The notes under the pieces are model-generated. The model worked only from the letters and a program-made list of their open reading frames with translations, did not search any database and was not told the origin of the DNA. The translations under genes were made by a program, and so were the position numbers. DNA of 64,000 nucleotides from an uncultured Pelagibacteraceae bacterium (GTDB lineage Bacteria > Pseudomonadota > Alphaproteobacteria > Pelagibacterales > Pelagibacteraceae): NCBI GenBank assembly GCA_902633965.1, contig CACPID010000001.1, positions 135,814 to 199,813 on the forward strand, in the 5' to 3' direction. Below, in pieces: positions 27,985 to 37,322 of this stretch (the first letter of the stretch is position 1; each line of letters starts with the position of its first letter).

Positions 27985-28593
27985 ATGGTTAAAATATTTA
28001 AAAATATTTTGATTTTTGTTTTTTTGTTAAGCTCATTAATAACAAGTGCTTTTTCTAAAGACATCACCACATTATTAAGAAATCAGCAACTTACAGTTTT
28101 TGATATCGGAATCTTTAGATTAGAAGCAGATTTAAAAAACTCATTTCCTTCTATAAAGAACCATTTAGAAATTACTGAAACTGAATTTTATACAGATGTA
28201 GTTTCCTCTTATTCTAAAAATGCAATCGATTTAATTGTTTCTGTACCTATGAATAAAAATCTAAAGAAGGAAAATTATTTTTCAGATTCTTTAAGATGTA
28301 GAAATATTTTTAGTTCTGTTAGAGATTTTTTATTGAGAAATGAAAATTTGAGTAATTACAGATATTCTATGGCTACAAGTTATTTAACCTCTATATTTTC
28401 AACACCAAGTTCATGGCCTAGCTGGAGATATGATGAAGATATTAGAGAGGAATTAGTAAACTTGGTAAAACTTGAAATAACTTTACGTCCAAGCAAAGAA
28501 CTTGCTCTCAGTGAACAGGTAAACCCCGTGTCATGTATGGGTGGCCTAGAAACTGATGTTGAAAAGATAATTATATCAAAAAAATACAACTAA
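27985..28593 (+). CDS. Exported protein of unknown function in the pho-pst cluster
   Basis: 202 aa protein I cannot assign to a family. A signal peptide covers about residues 1-24 (MVKIFKN, a hydrophobic run, then TSAFS), predicting periplasmic export. The mature part has two Cys (105 and 184), which could form a disulfide, and a Trp-rich turn SSWPSWRYDEDIREEL near 147-162. No lipobox and no further membrane segment are seen. It sits alone between phoR (90 nt away) and pstS (132 nt), in the same direction, and the pstS Pho box lies downstream of it, so it is probably transcribed with phoR. A role in phosphate sensing or binding is suggested only by position. Confidence 0.85.
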   Translation: MVKIFKNILIFVFLLSSLITSAFSKDITTLLRNQQLTVFDIGIFRLEADLKNSFPSIKNHLEITETEFYTDVVSSYSKNAIDLIVSVPMNKNLKKENYFSDSLRCRNIFSSVRDFLLRNENLSNYRYSMATSYLTSIFSTPSSWPSWRYDEDIREELVNLVKLEITLRPSKELALSEQVNPVSCMGGLETDVEKIIISKKYN

Positions 28594-28626
28594 AAGTTTT
28601 ATTAGATTACAACTATAAAGTTACCT

Positions 28627-28655
28627 TTTTAACAAAAGTGTAACAATTTTGTAAT
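28627..28655 (+). promoter_or_regulatory. Triple Pho-box-like repeat upstream of pstS
   Basis: Three 7-mers TTTTAAC, GTGTAAC and TTGTAAT in direct orientation, each separated by 4 nt (AAAA and AATT), giving an 11 nt period over 29 nt. It ends 70 nt before the chosen pstS start. The first two units nearly duplicate the repeat upstream of the plcP-like gene. Placement before pstS makes PhoB control likely. Confidence 0.78.
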
Positions 28656-28725
28656 AATAAAGATTCAATGAATTTATACGATTCAATCATCTTTTAATAA
28701 ATAAATAATGAAAGGATTAAAGATA

Positions 28726-29757
28726 ATGAAAAAACTAACTATAATAATTGCTTCATTAGTTGCTTTATCAATAGCAACTGTTGCTCAAGCAAGAGATCAA
28801 ATTAAGATAGTTGGTTCTTCTACAGTATTCCCTTATGCGACTGTTGTTGCTGAAAGATTTGGTGGTTCAGGATTTAAAACTCCTGTTATTGAGTCTACTG
28901 GTACTGGTGGTGGAGCTAAACTATTTTGTGCTGGTGTAGGTGAACAACATCCAGATATAACAAACGCATCAAGAGCTATGAAAGATAAAGAAAAAGCTCT
29001 TTGTAAGAAAAATGGTGTAAATGAAATCGTTGAAATCGTAATTGGAAACGACGGTATTACATTAGCTTACAGTAAAGATGCAAAACCAGTAAACTTTACA
29101 AAAGAACAATTATACTTAGCGCTAGCCGCTCATACAGTTGTTGATGGTAAATTAGTTCCAAATATTTATAAAACTTGGGATCAAATTGACCCTAGCTTAC
29201 CAAAACAAAAAATTTCAGTGATGATCCCACCAGGAACATCAGGAACTAGAGATGCTTGGAATTCTTTAGTAATGAAAAAAGGTATGACTAAAGAAGCTAA
29301 AGCTCTTTATAAAGCAGGTTTTGAAGCTGGAAATAAAAAATACAAAAAACCTCAAAAACTTTACAGAGAAGATGGTGCTGCTATTGAAGTTGGAGAAAAC
29401 GATAGTTTAATCATCCAAAAGTTAACTCAAGATAAAGAAATGTTTGGTTTCTTTGGCTTCAGTTATTTCCTAGCTGCAAAAGATAAATTACAAGCAGCAA
29501 GTATTGATGGTGGACAACCATCATTGAAGTCTATTCAAGACTACAGTTATGCTGTTGCCAGACCTTTATTCTTTTACGTGAAAAAAGCTCACGTTGGAGT
29601 AATTCCAGGCTTACATGAGTTTGTGAAAGAATTCACAACTAAGAAAGCTATAGGAAAAGGTGGTTATCTAGCAGACATTGGTTTGGTGCCATTAGACTCT
29701 AAGTTGTATAAAACAACTAGAACTAATGCTACGAAGCTAGTTGCTATGGGTAATTAA
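28726..29757 (+). CDS. pstS: Periplasmic phosphate-binding protein PstS
   Basis: About 343 aa periplasmic binding protein. A signal peptide spans roughly residues 1-22 (MKKLTIIIASLV...AQA). The mature start QIKIVGSSTVFPYATVVAE, the phosphate-loop segment TGTGGGAKLFCAG and SGTRDAWNSLV are characteristic. An upstream in-frame ATG at 28708 exists, but the ATG at 28726 is preceded by AAAGGA at good spacing and yields a cleaner signal peptide. The coding sequence is less AT-skewed than neighbours, consistent with high expression. A triple Pho-box-like repeat lies upstream and an intrinsic terminator downstream. Confidence 0.96.
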   Translation: MKKLTIIIASLVALSIATVAQARDQIKIVGSSTVFPYATVVAERFGGSGFKTPVIESTGTGGGAKLFCAGVGEQHPDITNASRAMKDKEKALCKKNGVNEIVEIVIGNDGITLAYSKDAKPVNFTKEQLYLALAAHTVVDGKLVPNIYKTWDQIDPSLPKQKISVMIPPGTSGTRDAWNSLVMKKGMTKEAKALYKAGFEAGNKKYKKPQKLYREDGAAIEVGENDSLIIQKLTQDKEMFGFFGFSYFLAAKDKLQAASIDGGQPSLKSIQDYSYAVARPLFFYVKKAHVGVIPGLHEFVKEFTTKKAIGKGGYLADIGLVPLDSKLYKTTRTNATKLVAMGN

Positions 29758-29781
29758 TTGTTTCTCAGTTAACAAATGATT

Positions 29782-29814
29782 AAAAAGGGGGTCTTTTTAG
29801 ACCCCTTTTTTTTT
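29782..29814 (+). terminator. Intrinsic terminator between pstS and pstC
   Basis: Stem GGGGTCT / AGACCCC with a TTTT loop, extended by A-T pairs from flanking A5 and T9 runs. It begins 25 nt after the pstS stop and ends 34 nt before the pstC start, mirroring the aapJ-aapQ arrangement. It should lower permease transcription relative to the binding protein. Confidence 0.9.
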
Positions 29815-29848
29815 AAATAATAGTAAAGTCCCAATAAAGGAGATTCTT

Positions 29849-31234
29849 TTGAACTTAATATTGTTTACATTTATTGTTCTTCTAGGTTTCACAAGCTATT
29901 ATTTTGGACGCAAAAAAGCATATACAATTCAATCTTCAAATAAAAGATTAACTGCATTACCACAATTTTATGGTTATTATCTTGCAATTTGGTGCGCAAT
30001 ACCAGCCTTTATAATTTTTTCTTTATGGGCAATTTTTGAGCCTACAATTGTAAAGTTATTAGTCTTAAGCGATTATTCAAATCAAGGTTATCTTGATGAT
30101 GAATTAAATTTAATATACGAAAAAACAAAATCATTGTCGCGAGGACAATTTACCGGAGAAATTACACCTTTTATTGAGGCTTCAGCAGAAAAATATTTAA
30201 GTCTTCGATCAATAGCTCAAAGTTCAAAAGCTGTTATAGTATTATCTATAATCATTGCTTCAGTTGCTTATGCGTATAAAAGAATTTCATCTAATTCTAG
30301 AACAAGAGAACCAGTTGAAAAATTTTTGAATGCAGTTTTATTTACAGCCTCTTTAGCTGCAATATTAACTACTGTTGGAATAGTTTTCTCACTTATATTT
30401 CAAACTATAGATTTTTTTAAAGTAATTCCATTATTTGATTTTGTCTTTGGAACTCATTGGTATCCAGCAAAAGCTTTTGTAAGAGATTCTTCTGAGGCTT
30501 TAGATCCATCAATGTATTCAGATACTTTTGGAGCGGTCCCTATTTTTGCAGGTACTTTTTTTATTGCATTTATTGCTATGTGCGTTGCTATCCCAATTGG
30601 ATTAATGAGTGGAATTTATTTAGCTGAATATGCATCTAGCAAAGTTAGACAATATGCAAAACCTTTAATTGAAATTTTAGCTGGTATACCAACAGTTGTT
30701 TATGGTTTTTTTGCTGCCCTAACAGTTGGACCATTTTTGAAAGAATTAGGAACCTCAATGGGTCTTGAAGTTTCAGCTGAAAGTGCTTTAGCAGCAGGAG
30801 GGGTAATGGGTATTATGATCATACCATTTATTTCAAGTTTAAGTGACGATGTAATTACAAGTGTGCCTCAAAGTTTAAGAGATGGAAGTTACGCTATGGG
30901 AGCGACTAAATCAGAAACAATTAAGAGAGTTATTTTTCCCGCAGCTTTGCCCGGGATAGTTGGATCTATTTTACTTGGCGTTTCAAGAGCTATTGGAGAA
31001 ACAATGATAGTTGTTATGGCCTCGGGTTTAGCTGCTAACTTAACTTTAAATCCATTAGAATCTACTTCAACAATTACAGCGCAAATTGTGGTAATTTTAA
31101 TTGGAGACCAAGCTTTTGGCGACCCAAAAACGCAAGCCGCTTTTGCTTTAGGTATGTCATTATTTCTAGTAACGCTTTGTTTAAATATCGTGGCCTTAAG
31201 AGTAGTTAAAAAATATAGAGAGAAATATGAATAA
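29849..31234 (+). CDS. pstC: Phosphate ABC transporter permease PstC
   Basis: 461 aa inner-membrane permease. The start is a TTG codon supported by a strong AAAGGAGA site five bases upstream. Two N-terminal hydrophobic segments and an extended loop (about residues 60-125) precede the conserved core: GAVPIFAGTFFIAFIAMCVAIPIGL, EILAGIPTVVYGFFA and the coupling loop SYAMGATKSETIKRVIFPAALPGI. SAIGET-type SRAIGETMIVV is near residue 378. Longer than E. coli PstC (about 320 aa) because of the N-terminal extension, as in other alphaproteobacteria. It overlaps pstA by 8 nt. Confidence 0.95.
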   Translation: MNLILFTFIVLLGFTSYYFGRKKAYTIQSSNKRLTALPQFYGYYLAIWCAIPAFIIFSLWAIFEPTIVKLLVLSDYSNQGYLDDELNLIYEKTKSLSRGQFTGEITPFIEASAEKYLSLRSIAQSSKAVIVLSIIIASVAYAYKRISSNSRTREPVEKFLNAVLFTASLAAILTTVGIVFSLIFQTIDFFKVIPLFDFVFGTHWYPAKAFVRDSSEALDPSMYSDTFGAVPIFAGTFFIAFIAMCVAIPIGLMSGIYLAEYASSKVRQYAKPLIEILAGIPTVVYGFFAALTVGPFLKELGTSMGLEVSAESALAAGGVMGIMIIPFISSLSDDVITSVPQSLRDGSYAMGATKSETIKRVIFPAALPGIVGSILLGVSRAIGETMIVVMASGLAANLTLNPLESTSTITAQIVVILIGDQAFGDPKTQAAFALGMSLFLVTLCLNIVALRVVKKYREKYE

Positions 31235-32495
31235 AAGTAAAGAACAATTATTAAATAAAAGATACAAAGCTGAACAGAGATTTCGCTTATACGGTCTGGG
31301 TGCAATTTTTATGGCACTTTTATTTTTAACAATCTTTATTTTTAAAATTTTTTCAACTGGCTATTCTGCTTTTCAAAAAACGTGGCTCATTGTTCCAGTA
31401 ACTTTTGATGCTGAATTAATGATGTTAGAACAAAATCCTTCTAATGAGGATTTACAGGATGCTGATTATTACGATATAGCATTAAAATCAATGGCTGACC
31501 TAGATCCAAATGCCAATGAAGATCAAGAAAATGAATTGAAGAGAATGGTGTCTTATTTTTTTGAAAAAGAAATTAAAAATGAACTTCTAAATAACCCTGG
31601 TTTAATAGGAAAAACAAAAGAAGTTTATCTAACCGCTTCAGATGATTTAGATCAAGTCTTTAAAGGAAATTATCCAAGAGATTTACCGGAAGATCAAAGA
31701 AGGGTAAGCGATTATCAATTAAAAATTTTCGATCAACTTGTTGCAAAAGGCAAAGTTGAAAGTAAATTTAATATCAGTTTTTTTACATATGCTGACTCTA
31801 GAGAACCAGAACTTGCTGGTATAGCTAGTTCATTTATGGGCTCAATTTTTTCTATACTTGTATGCTTAATGATAGCTTTTCCTGTGGCGGTGCTTGCAGC
31901 AATTTATCTTGAAGAGTTTGCACCTAAAAATAGATTTACTGATTTTATTGAAGTAAATATAAATAACTTGGCTGCAGTACCATCTATTGTCTTTGGGTTA
32001 CTCGGATTAGGTGTTTTATTGGCTATATTTCACCTTCCTAGGTCTACCCCTTTAGTTGGAGGTATCACTTTATCATTGATGACTTTACCAACAATAATTA
32101 TAGCTGCGAGGGCATCTTTAAAAGCGGTTCCTCCAAGTATAAGAGAGGCAGCACTTGCTATGGGCGCAAGTCGAATGCAAACCACAATGCATCATACCGT
32201 TCCTCTTTCAATGCCTGGGACGTTATCAGGTACAATAATTGGTTTAGCTCAAGCTTTAGGAGAAACTGCACCCCTAATTTTAATTGGAATGGTTGCTTTT
32301 GTTAACACGATACCTGGGTCACCAATGGATCCTGCTGCAAGTTTACCAGTTCAAATCTATATTTGGGCTGAAAGTGCTGAAAGAGGATTTGTAGAAAAAG
32401 TCTCGGCATGTATAATGGTCTTACTTGGTTTTTTAATAATAATGAATTTATTTGCCCAAATAATTAGACATAAGTTTGAAAAAAAATGGAGTTAA
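31227..32495 (+). CDS. pstA: Phosphate ABC transporter permease PstA
   Basis: 422 aa second Pst permease. One hydrophobic segment lies near residues 25-48, followed by a long acidic extracytoplasmic region (about 55-190) and then the permease core with [17 protein letters not shown] [18 protein letters not shown], the coupling loop [25 protein letters not shown] and [12 protein letters not shown]. The large N-terminal insert is usual in alphaproteobacterial PstA. It overlaps pstC by 8 nt and ends one base before the pstB ATG. Confidence 0.95.
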   Translation: MNKSKEQLLNKRYKAEQRFRLYGLGAIFMALLFLTIFIFKIFSTGYSAFQKTWLIVPVTFDAELMMLEQNPSNEDLQDADYYDIALKSMADLDPNANEDQENELKRMVSYFFEKEIKNELLNNPGLIGKTKEVYLTASDDLDQVFKGNYPRDLPEDQRRVSDYQLKIFDQLVAKGKVESKFNISFFTYADSREPELAGIASSFMGSIFSILVCLMIAFPVAVLAAIYLEEFAPKNRFTDFIEVNINNLAAVPSIVFGLLGLGVLLAIFHLPRSTPLVGGITLSLMTLPTIIIAARASLKAVPPSIREAALAMGASRMQTTMHHTVPLSMPGTLSGTIIGLAQALGETAPLILIGMVAFVNTIPGSPMDPAASLPVQIYIWAESAERGFVEKVSACIMVLLGFLIIMNLFAQIIRHKFEKKWS

Positions 32496-32496
32496 A

Positions 32497-33252
32497 ATGA
32501 TAAAGATTAAAGCAAAAAATGTAGATGTTTTTTATGGAAAAAAACAAGCTCTCTATAATATAGGTTTAGATATTGAAGAAAACCAAGTAACTGCATTAAT
32601 TGGTCCATCTGGTTGTGGTAAATCAACTTTTCTTAGATGTCTTAATAGAATGAATGATGTAATTGACATCTGCAGGGTTAAAGGAGAAATTTTAATTAAC
32701 GACTTTAACATAAATGATAAAAGTTGCGATGTAGTGAGACTCAGAGAAAAAATTGGTATGGTTTTTCAAAAACCTAATCCTTTCCCAAAAACTGTATACG
32801 AAAATATATCTTACGGTCCAACAATTCACGGTATGGCTCAATCAAAACAAGAAATGGATGAAATTGTTGAAACTAGTTTAAAAAAGGCTGCGCTATGGGA
32901 AGAAGTAAAAGACAGATTGCATGAACCCGGAACCGGATTATCTGGAGGACAACAGCAAAGACTGTGTATTGCTAGAGCTATTTCTGTAAGACCAGAAGTT
33001 ATATTAATGGATGAGCCTTGTTCAGCATTAGATCCAATAGCAACAGCACAAATTGAAGAATTGATTGATGAGTTAAAAAAGGAGCATACAATAATAATTG
33101 TAACTCATTCTATGGCTCAAGCTGCACGTGTCTCTCAAAATACGGGTTTTTTTCACTTAGGACAATTGATTGAACATGGATCTACTGATAAAATATTTAA
33201 AAATCCTGATAACACAAAAACTCAGGATTACATAACCGGGAGGTTTGGATAA
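32497..33252 (+). CDS. pstB: Phosphate ABC transporter ATP-binding protein PstB
   Basis: 251 aa ATPase of the Pst system. Walker [21 protein letters not shown]-loop [11 protein letters not shown], signature [15 protein letters not shown], Walker [14 protein letters not shown] and [12 protein letters not shown] are all PstB-like. I place the start at 32497, one base after the pstA stop and preceded by GGAG, rather than at an in-frame ATG 21 nt upstream inside pstA. The stop overlaps the phoU start by one base. Confidence 0.97.
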   Translation: MIKIKAKNVDVFYGKKQALYNIGLDIEENQVTALIGPSGCGKSTFLRCLNRMNDVIDICRVKGEILINDFNINDKSCDVVRLREKIGMVFQKPNPFPKTVYENISYGPTIHGMAQSKQEMDEIVETSLKKAALWEEVKDRLHEPGTGLSGGQQQRLCIARAISVRPEVILMDEPCSALDPIATAQIEELIDELKKEHTIIIVTHSMAQAARVSQNTGFFHLGQLIEHGSTDKIFKNPDNTKTQDYITGRFG

Positions 33253-33959
33253 TGGGTGAAGCGCCACATACAGTTAAATCTTACGAAGAAGAACTTAAGA
33301 ATCTTAATGCTAATATCATTAAAATGGGAAGTGCATGCGAGGAGTCTTTAGGTAAAGCAATTCAAGCCATTACAACAAGAAATAGCGATATTGCAGAAAA
33401 AGTAATTCAAGATGATGAAAAAATAGATAAATATGAAGCCTTGATTGAACAACAAGTTGTAAATTTAATTGCTTTAAGACAACCTATGGCAATTGATTTA
33501 AGAGAGACAGTAACGGCTTTGAAAATGTCTTCAGATTTAGAAAGAATAGGTGATTTAGCAAAAAATATATCTAAGAGAACACTTTTGCTTAATGAAAATC
33601 TTCCAAAGAATTTGGTAGACACATTAAATAGAGTATCTGTCGGTGTTCAAAAACAATTAAAATCAACATTAGACGCTTATCTAGAAAGATCTGCGCCAAT
33701 GGCAATTAATGTTTGGGAAGGTGATGAGCAAATAGATGATCTAACAAATCTTTGTATGCAAGAAGTTATAAAATATCTTAAGGAAAATGAAAAAAATTTA
33801 GAGGATGGAACTCACTTGTTGTTTGTGACCAAAAACGTTGAGCGTATTGGTGATCATACTACAAATGTTGCAGAACAAATTTATTATTTAGTTAAAGGCG
33901 AATATTTAGAAGGTGACAGACCTAAGGGCACCGAGCCAATTGTAACCGGAGAAAAATGA
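33252..33959 (+). CDS. phoU: Phosphate signalling protein PhoU
   Basis: 235 aa all-helical protein with the two PhoU repeats, each carrying the E/D-x3-D type metal-binding motif (first: SSDLERIGDLAKNIS; second: TKNVERIGDHTTNVAEQI). PhoU links the Pst transporter to PhoR and keeps the regulon off when phosphate is plentiful. It starts on the last base of pstB and is followed 3 nt later by phoB, giving the order pstB-phoU-phoB typical of alphaproteobacteria. Confidence 0.97.
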   Translation: MGEAPHTVKSYEEELKNLNANIIKMGSACEESLGKAIQAITTRNSDIAEKVIQDDEKIDKYEALIEQQVVNLIALRQPMAIDLRETVTALKMSSDLERIGDLAKNISKRTLLLNENLPKNLVDTLNRVSVGVQKQLKSTLDAYLERSAPMAINVWEGDEQIDDLTNLCMQEVIKYLKENEKNLEDGTHLLFVTKNVERIGDHTTNVAEQIYYLVKGEYLEGDRPKGTEPIVTGEK

Positions 33960-33962
33960 TTT

Positions 33963-34646
33963 ATGTCAGCTCATGTTTTCATAGCTGAAGATGAAGCGTC
34001 AATTGTTAGTTTGTTAAAATATAATCTTGAAAAAGAAGGTTATAAAGTCAGTCATTCAGAAAATGGAGAAGATGCTCTTAAACAAATAAAATCTAAACAG
34101 CCAGATTTGATATTAATGGATTGGATGTTACCTGAATTATCTGGTGTTGAAATTTGTAAAAACTTAAAAAAAGATGATAAGTTTAATGATATTCCTGTCA
34201 TTATGTTGACTGCAAAAGGGGAGGAAGAAGACAAATTAAAAGCATTTGATACAGGTGCAGATGATTATGTAACCAAACCTTTTAGTCAAAAAGAATTAAA
34301 TGCTAGAATTAAATCTTTATTGAGAAGGTCTAAGCCTCAATCATCATCGGATATTGTAGAATTTACTGATTTAAAAATAGATCGGATTACAAAAAGAGTT
34401 TATAGAAAAGATAAGGAAATTACTTTAGGTCCAACAGAATTTAAACTCTTAGATTTTTTTATCAAAAATCCTAAAAGAGTTTACTCAAGAGAACAACTCT
34501 TAAACAATGTGTGGGGAGAAAATATATACGTTGAGTCACGAACGGTTGATGTACACATAAGAAGATTAAGACAAGCTATAAACATCGAAAACACAAAACC
34601 TTTAATTAGAACGGTCAGATCTGCCGGCTATTCTTTAGAGTCTTGA
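33963..34646 (+). CDS. phoB: Phosphate regulon response regulator PhoB
   Basis: 227 aa OmpR/PhoB-type regulator. Receiver domain with acidic pocket near residues 9-10, phospho-acceptor Asp53 in LMDWMLPELSG, Thr in MLTAKG and Lys in YVTKPFS; C-terminal winged helix with LGPTEFKLLDFF, VYSREQLLNNVWG and RTVDVHIRRLRQ. It should bind the 7-4-7 repeats seen before pstS and the plcP-like gene. Its 3' end overlaps the convergent sixA gene by 19 nt. Confidence 0.97.
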   Translation: MSAHVFIAEDEASIVSLLKYNLEKEGYKVSHSENGEDALKQIKSKQPDLILMDWMLPELSGVEICKNLKKDDKFNDIPVIMLTAKGEEEDKLKAFDTGADDYVTKPFSQKELNARIKSLLRRSKPQSSSDIVEFTDLKIDRITKRVYRKDKEITLGPTEFKLLDFFIKNPKRVYSREQLLNNVWGENIYVESRTVDVHIRRLRQAINIENTKPLIRTVRSAGYSLES

Positions 34647-35152
34647 AGATCTTTGGGTCTTATAAATTCTTTTAATATTCCTTTTTTTTCTATTTCATCC
34701 CAACCTTTAATATCAAATTTAATTTTGGCGAATGCTGCTGTAGGAAATTTATAATTCATTAATTTGAAATTATTTGTTTCATGATTTTTTGTTAGATATC
34801 TTACTAAATTTTTAACTGTAGGCTCATGGTTTATTAACAAAATTGATTTGTAATTACTCGATATTTTTTTAATTTTATTTATAATTGCATATTCATCAGC
34901 CAAGTATAAACTCTTTGAATATTCTATTGTTTTTGGCTCAGGAATGTCTTCTGATAAAATTTCAAAAGTACTTCGGGTTCTTGTAGCTGATGATATTAAA
35001 GCAAAATCAAATTTGTACTTTTTTTTAACAAAAAATTCACAAATTTTTTTTGCACTTTTTTTACCTCTTTTATTGAGTGGTCTCTTAAAATCATCAATAT
35101 TTAAATCTTCCCAACTGGATTTTGCATGTCTCATGACATATAATTCAAACAT
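34628..35152 (-). CDS. sixA: SixA-type phosphohistidine phosphatase
   Basis: 174 aa histidine phosphatase-superfamily protein with the RHA motif (VMRHAKSSW, His9) and a second conserved His in LLINHEPTV. SixA proteins remove phosphate from phosphohistidine, for instance on histidine phosphotransfer proteins. The open frame extends 31 codons further upstream, but that extension is hydrophobic and overlaps ppk, and the family N-terminus starts at the Met at 35152. The start is only 13 nt from the divergent ppk start. Its nesting between phoB and ppk is suggestive; the substrate is not known. Confidence 0.9.
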   Translation of the reverse strand: MFELYVMRHAKSSWEDLNIDDFKRPLNKRGKKSAKKICEFFVKKKYKFDFALISSATRTRSTFEILSEDIPEPKTIEYSKSLYLADEYAIINKIKKISSNYKSILLINHEPTVKNLVRYLTKNHETNNFKLMNYKFPTAAFAKIKFDIKGWDEIEKKGILKEFIRPKDLQDSKE

Positions 35153-35165
35153 AAATTCTAAATAT

Positions 35166-37322
35166 ATGACTGCTTTAAAAAAACAACAAAAAGAAGAACT
35201 CAAGAACAAATATATTAATAGGGAACTTTCCTGGTTAAAATTCAATGATAGAGTTCTTTTTGAAGCACAAAATCATGAAAATCCCTTGTATGAAAGAGTA
35301 AAATTTTTATCAATTGCCGGTTCAAATCTTGATGAATTTTTTATGGTTCGGGTAGCAGGTCTATATAGTCAAATAAAACAAGAAGTTGATTCATTAAGTT
35401 CTGATGGTCTGACACCTGATGAACAAATGGAAGAGGTAATTTCCGAAACTAAAAAACTATTAATCAAACAAAATAAGATTTATATTCAACTTATCGCAGA
35501 ATTAAAAAAAAATAATATCAGTTTAGTTAAGCCAGTTAATTTAAATACTAAGGATAAAAAAAAACTTCTAGAAATATTCAAAGAAGAGATTTATCCTTTA
35601 TTAACACCATCTGCTATTGATCCTGCGCATCCATTTCCATTTATAATCAACCAAGGAAGAGCGCTTGTAATGAGGTTAAGAAAAAAAAATAAAAAAAGAA
35701 TTTTAAACTCAATAATAGTAGTACCAAAAGCATTATCTAGATTTATTGAAATAGAGTCTTCAAAAAATCATAAAAAATTTGTTGTTCTAGACGATGTAAT
35801 AAGTTTTTTTGCTAAAGAAATTTTTCCAGATCATGATTTAGAAAAAAAAATGATTTTCAGGGTAATAAGAGATAGTGATGTTGAAATTCAAGAGGAAGCA
35901 GAAGATCTAGTTAGATCTTTTGAATTAGCCTTAAAAAGACGTAGAACGGGCGATATTGTTCGTTTAGAGGTCCTTGAAAATAGTGATCATGAATTGATAA
36001 AATTTATAACAAACAAATTAGATGTAAATCCTGATTATATTTATAATGTATTTGGCCTTGTTGGAATTCAAGATATAGATCAAATATGTAAGTTAAAAAA
36101 TCCAAAATTAAGATTTAAAAATTTTGTACCTAGAGATGTTGAAAGATTAAAAGAATATAATGATAATTTTTTTGAAACCATCAAAAGGAAAGATTTAGTT
36201 GTTCATCATCCTTTTGAAACATTTGACTCAGTAATTGAATTTTTGAACCAAGCAGCAAATGATAAAAAAGTAATAGCTATCAAACAAACTTTGTATAGAA
36301 CAACTTTAGATTCACCAATTGTTAAAGCTTTGATAACAGCTGCAGAAAATGGAAAAACAGTTACTGCTTTAATAGAAATTAAAGCAAGATTTGACGAGGA
36401 AGCAAATATTCAATTATCAAGAAGTTTAGAAAAGGTAGGTGTTCAAATTGTTTATGGTTTTGCAAAATACAAAACTCATGCAAAATCATCATTAGTTTTA
36501 AGAAGAGAACAAGGTAAAATACAAACTTATTTTCACTTAGGAACTGGTAATTATCATCCTGTAAATGCTAAAATCTATACTGATTTGTCTTTATTCAGCT
36601 GTGATAGAAAAATGGCATCAGATGTTGAAAAATTTTTTAATTATGTAACAGGATACGCAAAACCAAAAAATTTAAATAAAATTTCTGTTTCGCCAATTAA
36701 TATGAGACAAACCTTAAATAAAAACATTGATGCTGAAATTGAAAATTCTAAAAATGGAAAATTTGCAGCCATTTGGGCAAAAATGAATTCATTAGTAGAT
36801 CCGGAAATTATTGATAAATTTTATGAAGCTTCGAATGCTGGTGTTAATATTCATTTATTTGTAAGGGGTGTTTGTTGTTTGAGACCAGGTATTAAAAATA
36901 GATCTGAAAATATAGTTGTAAAAAGTATTATAGGAAGATTTTTAGAGCATTCTAGAATTTATTGTTTTAGTAACGGTACTAAAAAAATGCCTAATAGAAA
37001 TGCAAAAGTATATATTTCCTCAGCTGATCTAATGCCAAGAAATTTAAATAGAAGAGTAGAGCTCTTAGTGCCAATTGAAAATGAGACTGTTCATGAGCAG
37101 ATTCTAGATCAAATAATGTTAGCAAATTATCTTGATACTAATCAGAGCTGGGAGCTCAATGCAGATGGTAATTATAAAAAAATTAAGTATAGTAAGAACG
37201 ATTCCTTTTCAGCTCATGAATACTTTATGAATAATCCGAGCTTATCTGGAAGAGGTAAAGCTAAATTAACTATGCAACCTAAGAAATTGCATTTAAGACT
37301 GATTAAAAGTGGAAGTAATTAA
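35166..37322 (+). CDS. ppk: Polyphosphate kinase 1
   Basis: 718 aa enzyme that polymerises the gamma-phosphate of ATP into polyphosphate. The N-terminal INRELSWLKFNDRVL is the classical PPK1 start, and the autophosphorylated His is His438 in YKTHAKSSLVL; YFHLGTGNYHP and the C-terminal YISSADLMPRNLNRRVE also match. The frame is open further upstream through the sixA antisense region, but the ATG at 35166 fits the family N-terminus. It overlaps the ppx start by 14 nt, forming a ppk-ppx operon that both makes and degrades polyphosphate. Confidence 0.97.
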   Translation: MTALKKQQKEELKNKYINRELSWLKFNDRVLFEAQNHENPLYERVKFLSIAGSNLDEFFMVRVAGLYSQIKQEVDSLSSDGLTPDEQMEEVISETKKLLIKQNKIYIQLIAELKKNNISLVKPVNLNTKDKKKLLEIFKEEIYPLLTPSAIDPAHPFPFIINQGRALVMRLRKKNKKRILNSIIVVPKALSRFIEIESSKNHKKFVVLDDVISFFAKEIFPDHDLEKKMIFRVIRDSDVEIQEEAEDLVRSFELALKRRRTGDIVRLEVLENSDHELIKFITNKLDVNPDYIYNVFGLVGIQDIDQICKLKNPKLRFKNFVPRDVERLKEYNDNFFETIKRKDLVVHHPFETFDSVIEFLNQAANDKKVIAIKQTLYRTTLDSPIVKALITAAENGKTVTALIEIKARFDEEANIQLSRSLEKVGVQIVYGFAKYKTHAKSSLVLRREQGKIQTYFHLGTGNYHPVNAKIYTDLSLFSCDRKMASDVEKFFNYVTGYAKPKNLNKISVSPINMRQTLNKNIDAEIENSKNGKFAAIWAKMNSLVDPEIIDKFYEASNAGVNIHLFVRGVCCLRPGIKNRSENIVVKSIIGRFLEHSRIYCFSNGTKKMPNRNAKVYISSADLMPRNLNRRVELLVPIENETVHEQILDQIMLANYLDTNQSWELNADGNYKKIKYSKNDSFSAHEYFMNNPSLSGRGKAKLTMQPKKLHLRLIKSGSN

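Noticed and set aside
34944..35165. 74-codon N-terminal extension of ppk
   Set aside because: It is antisense to sixA; PPK1 proteins start close to the INRELSWL motif, matching the ATG at 35166.
35153..35245. 31-codon N-terminal extension of sixA
   Set aside because: The extension is hydrophobic, overlaps the ppk start and goes beyond the family N-terminus, which starts just before the RHA motif.
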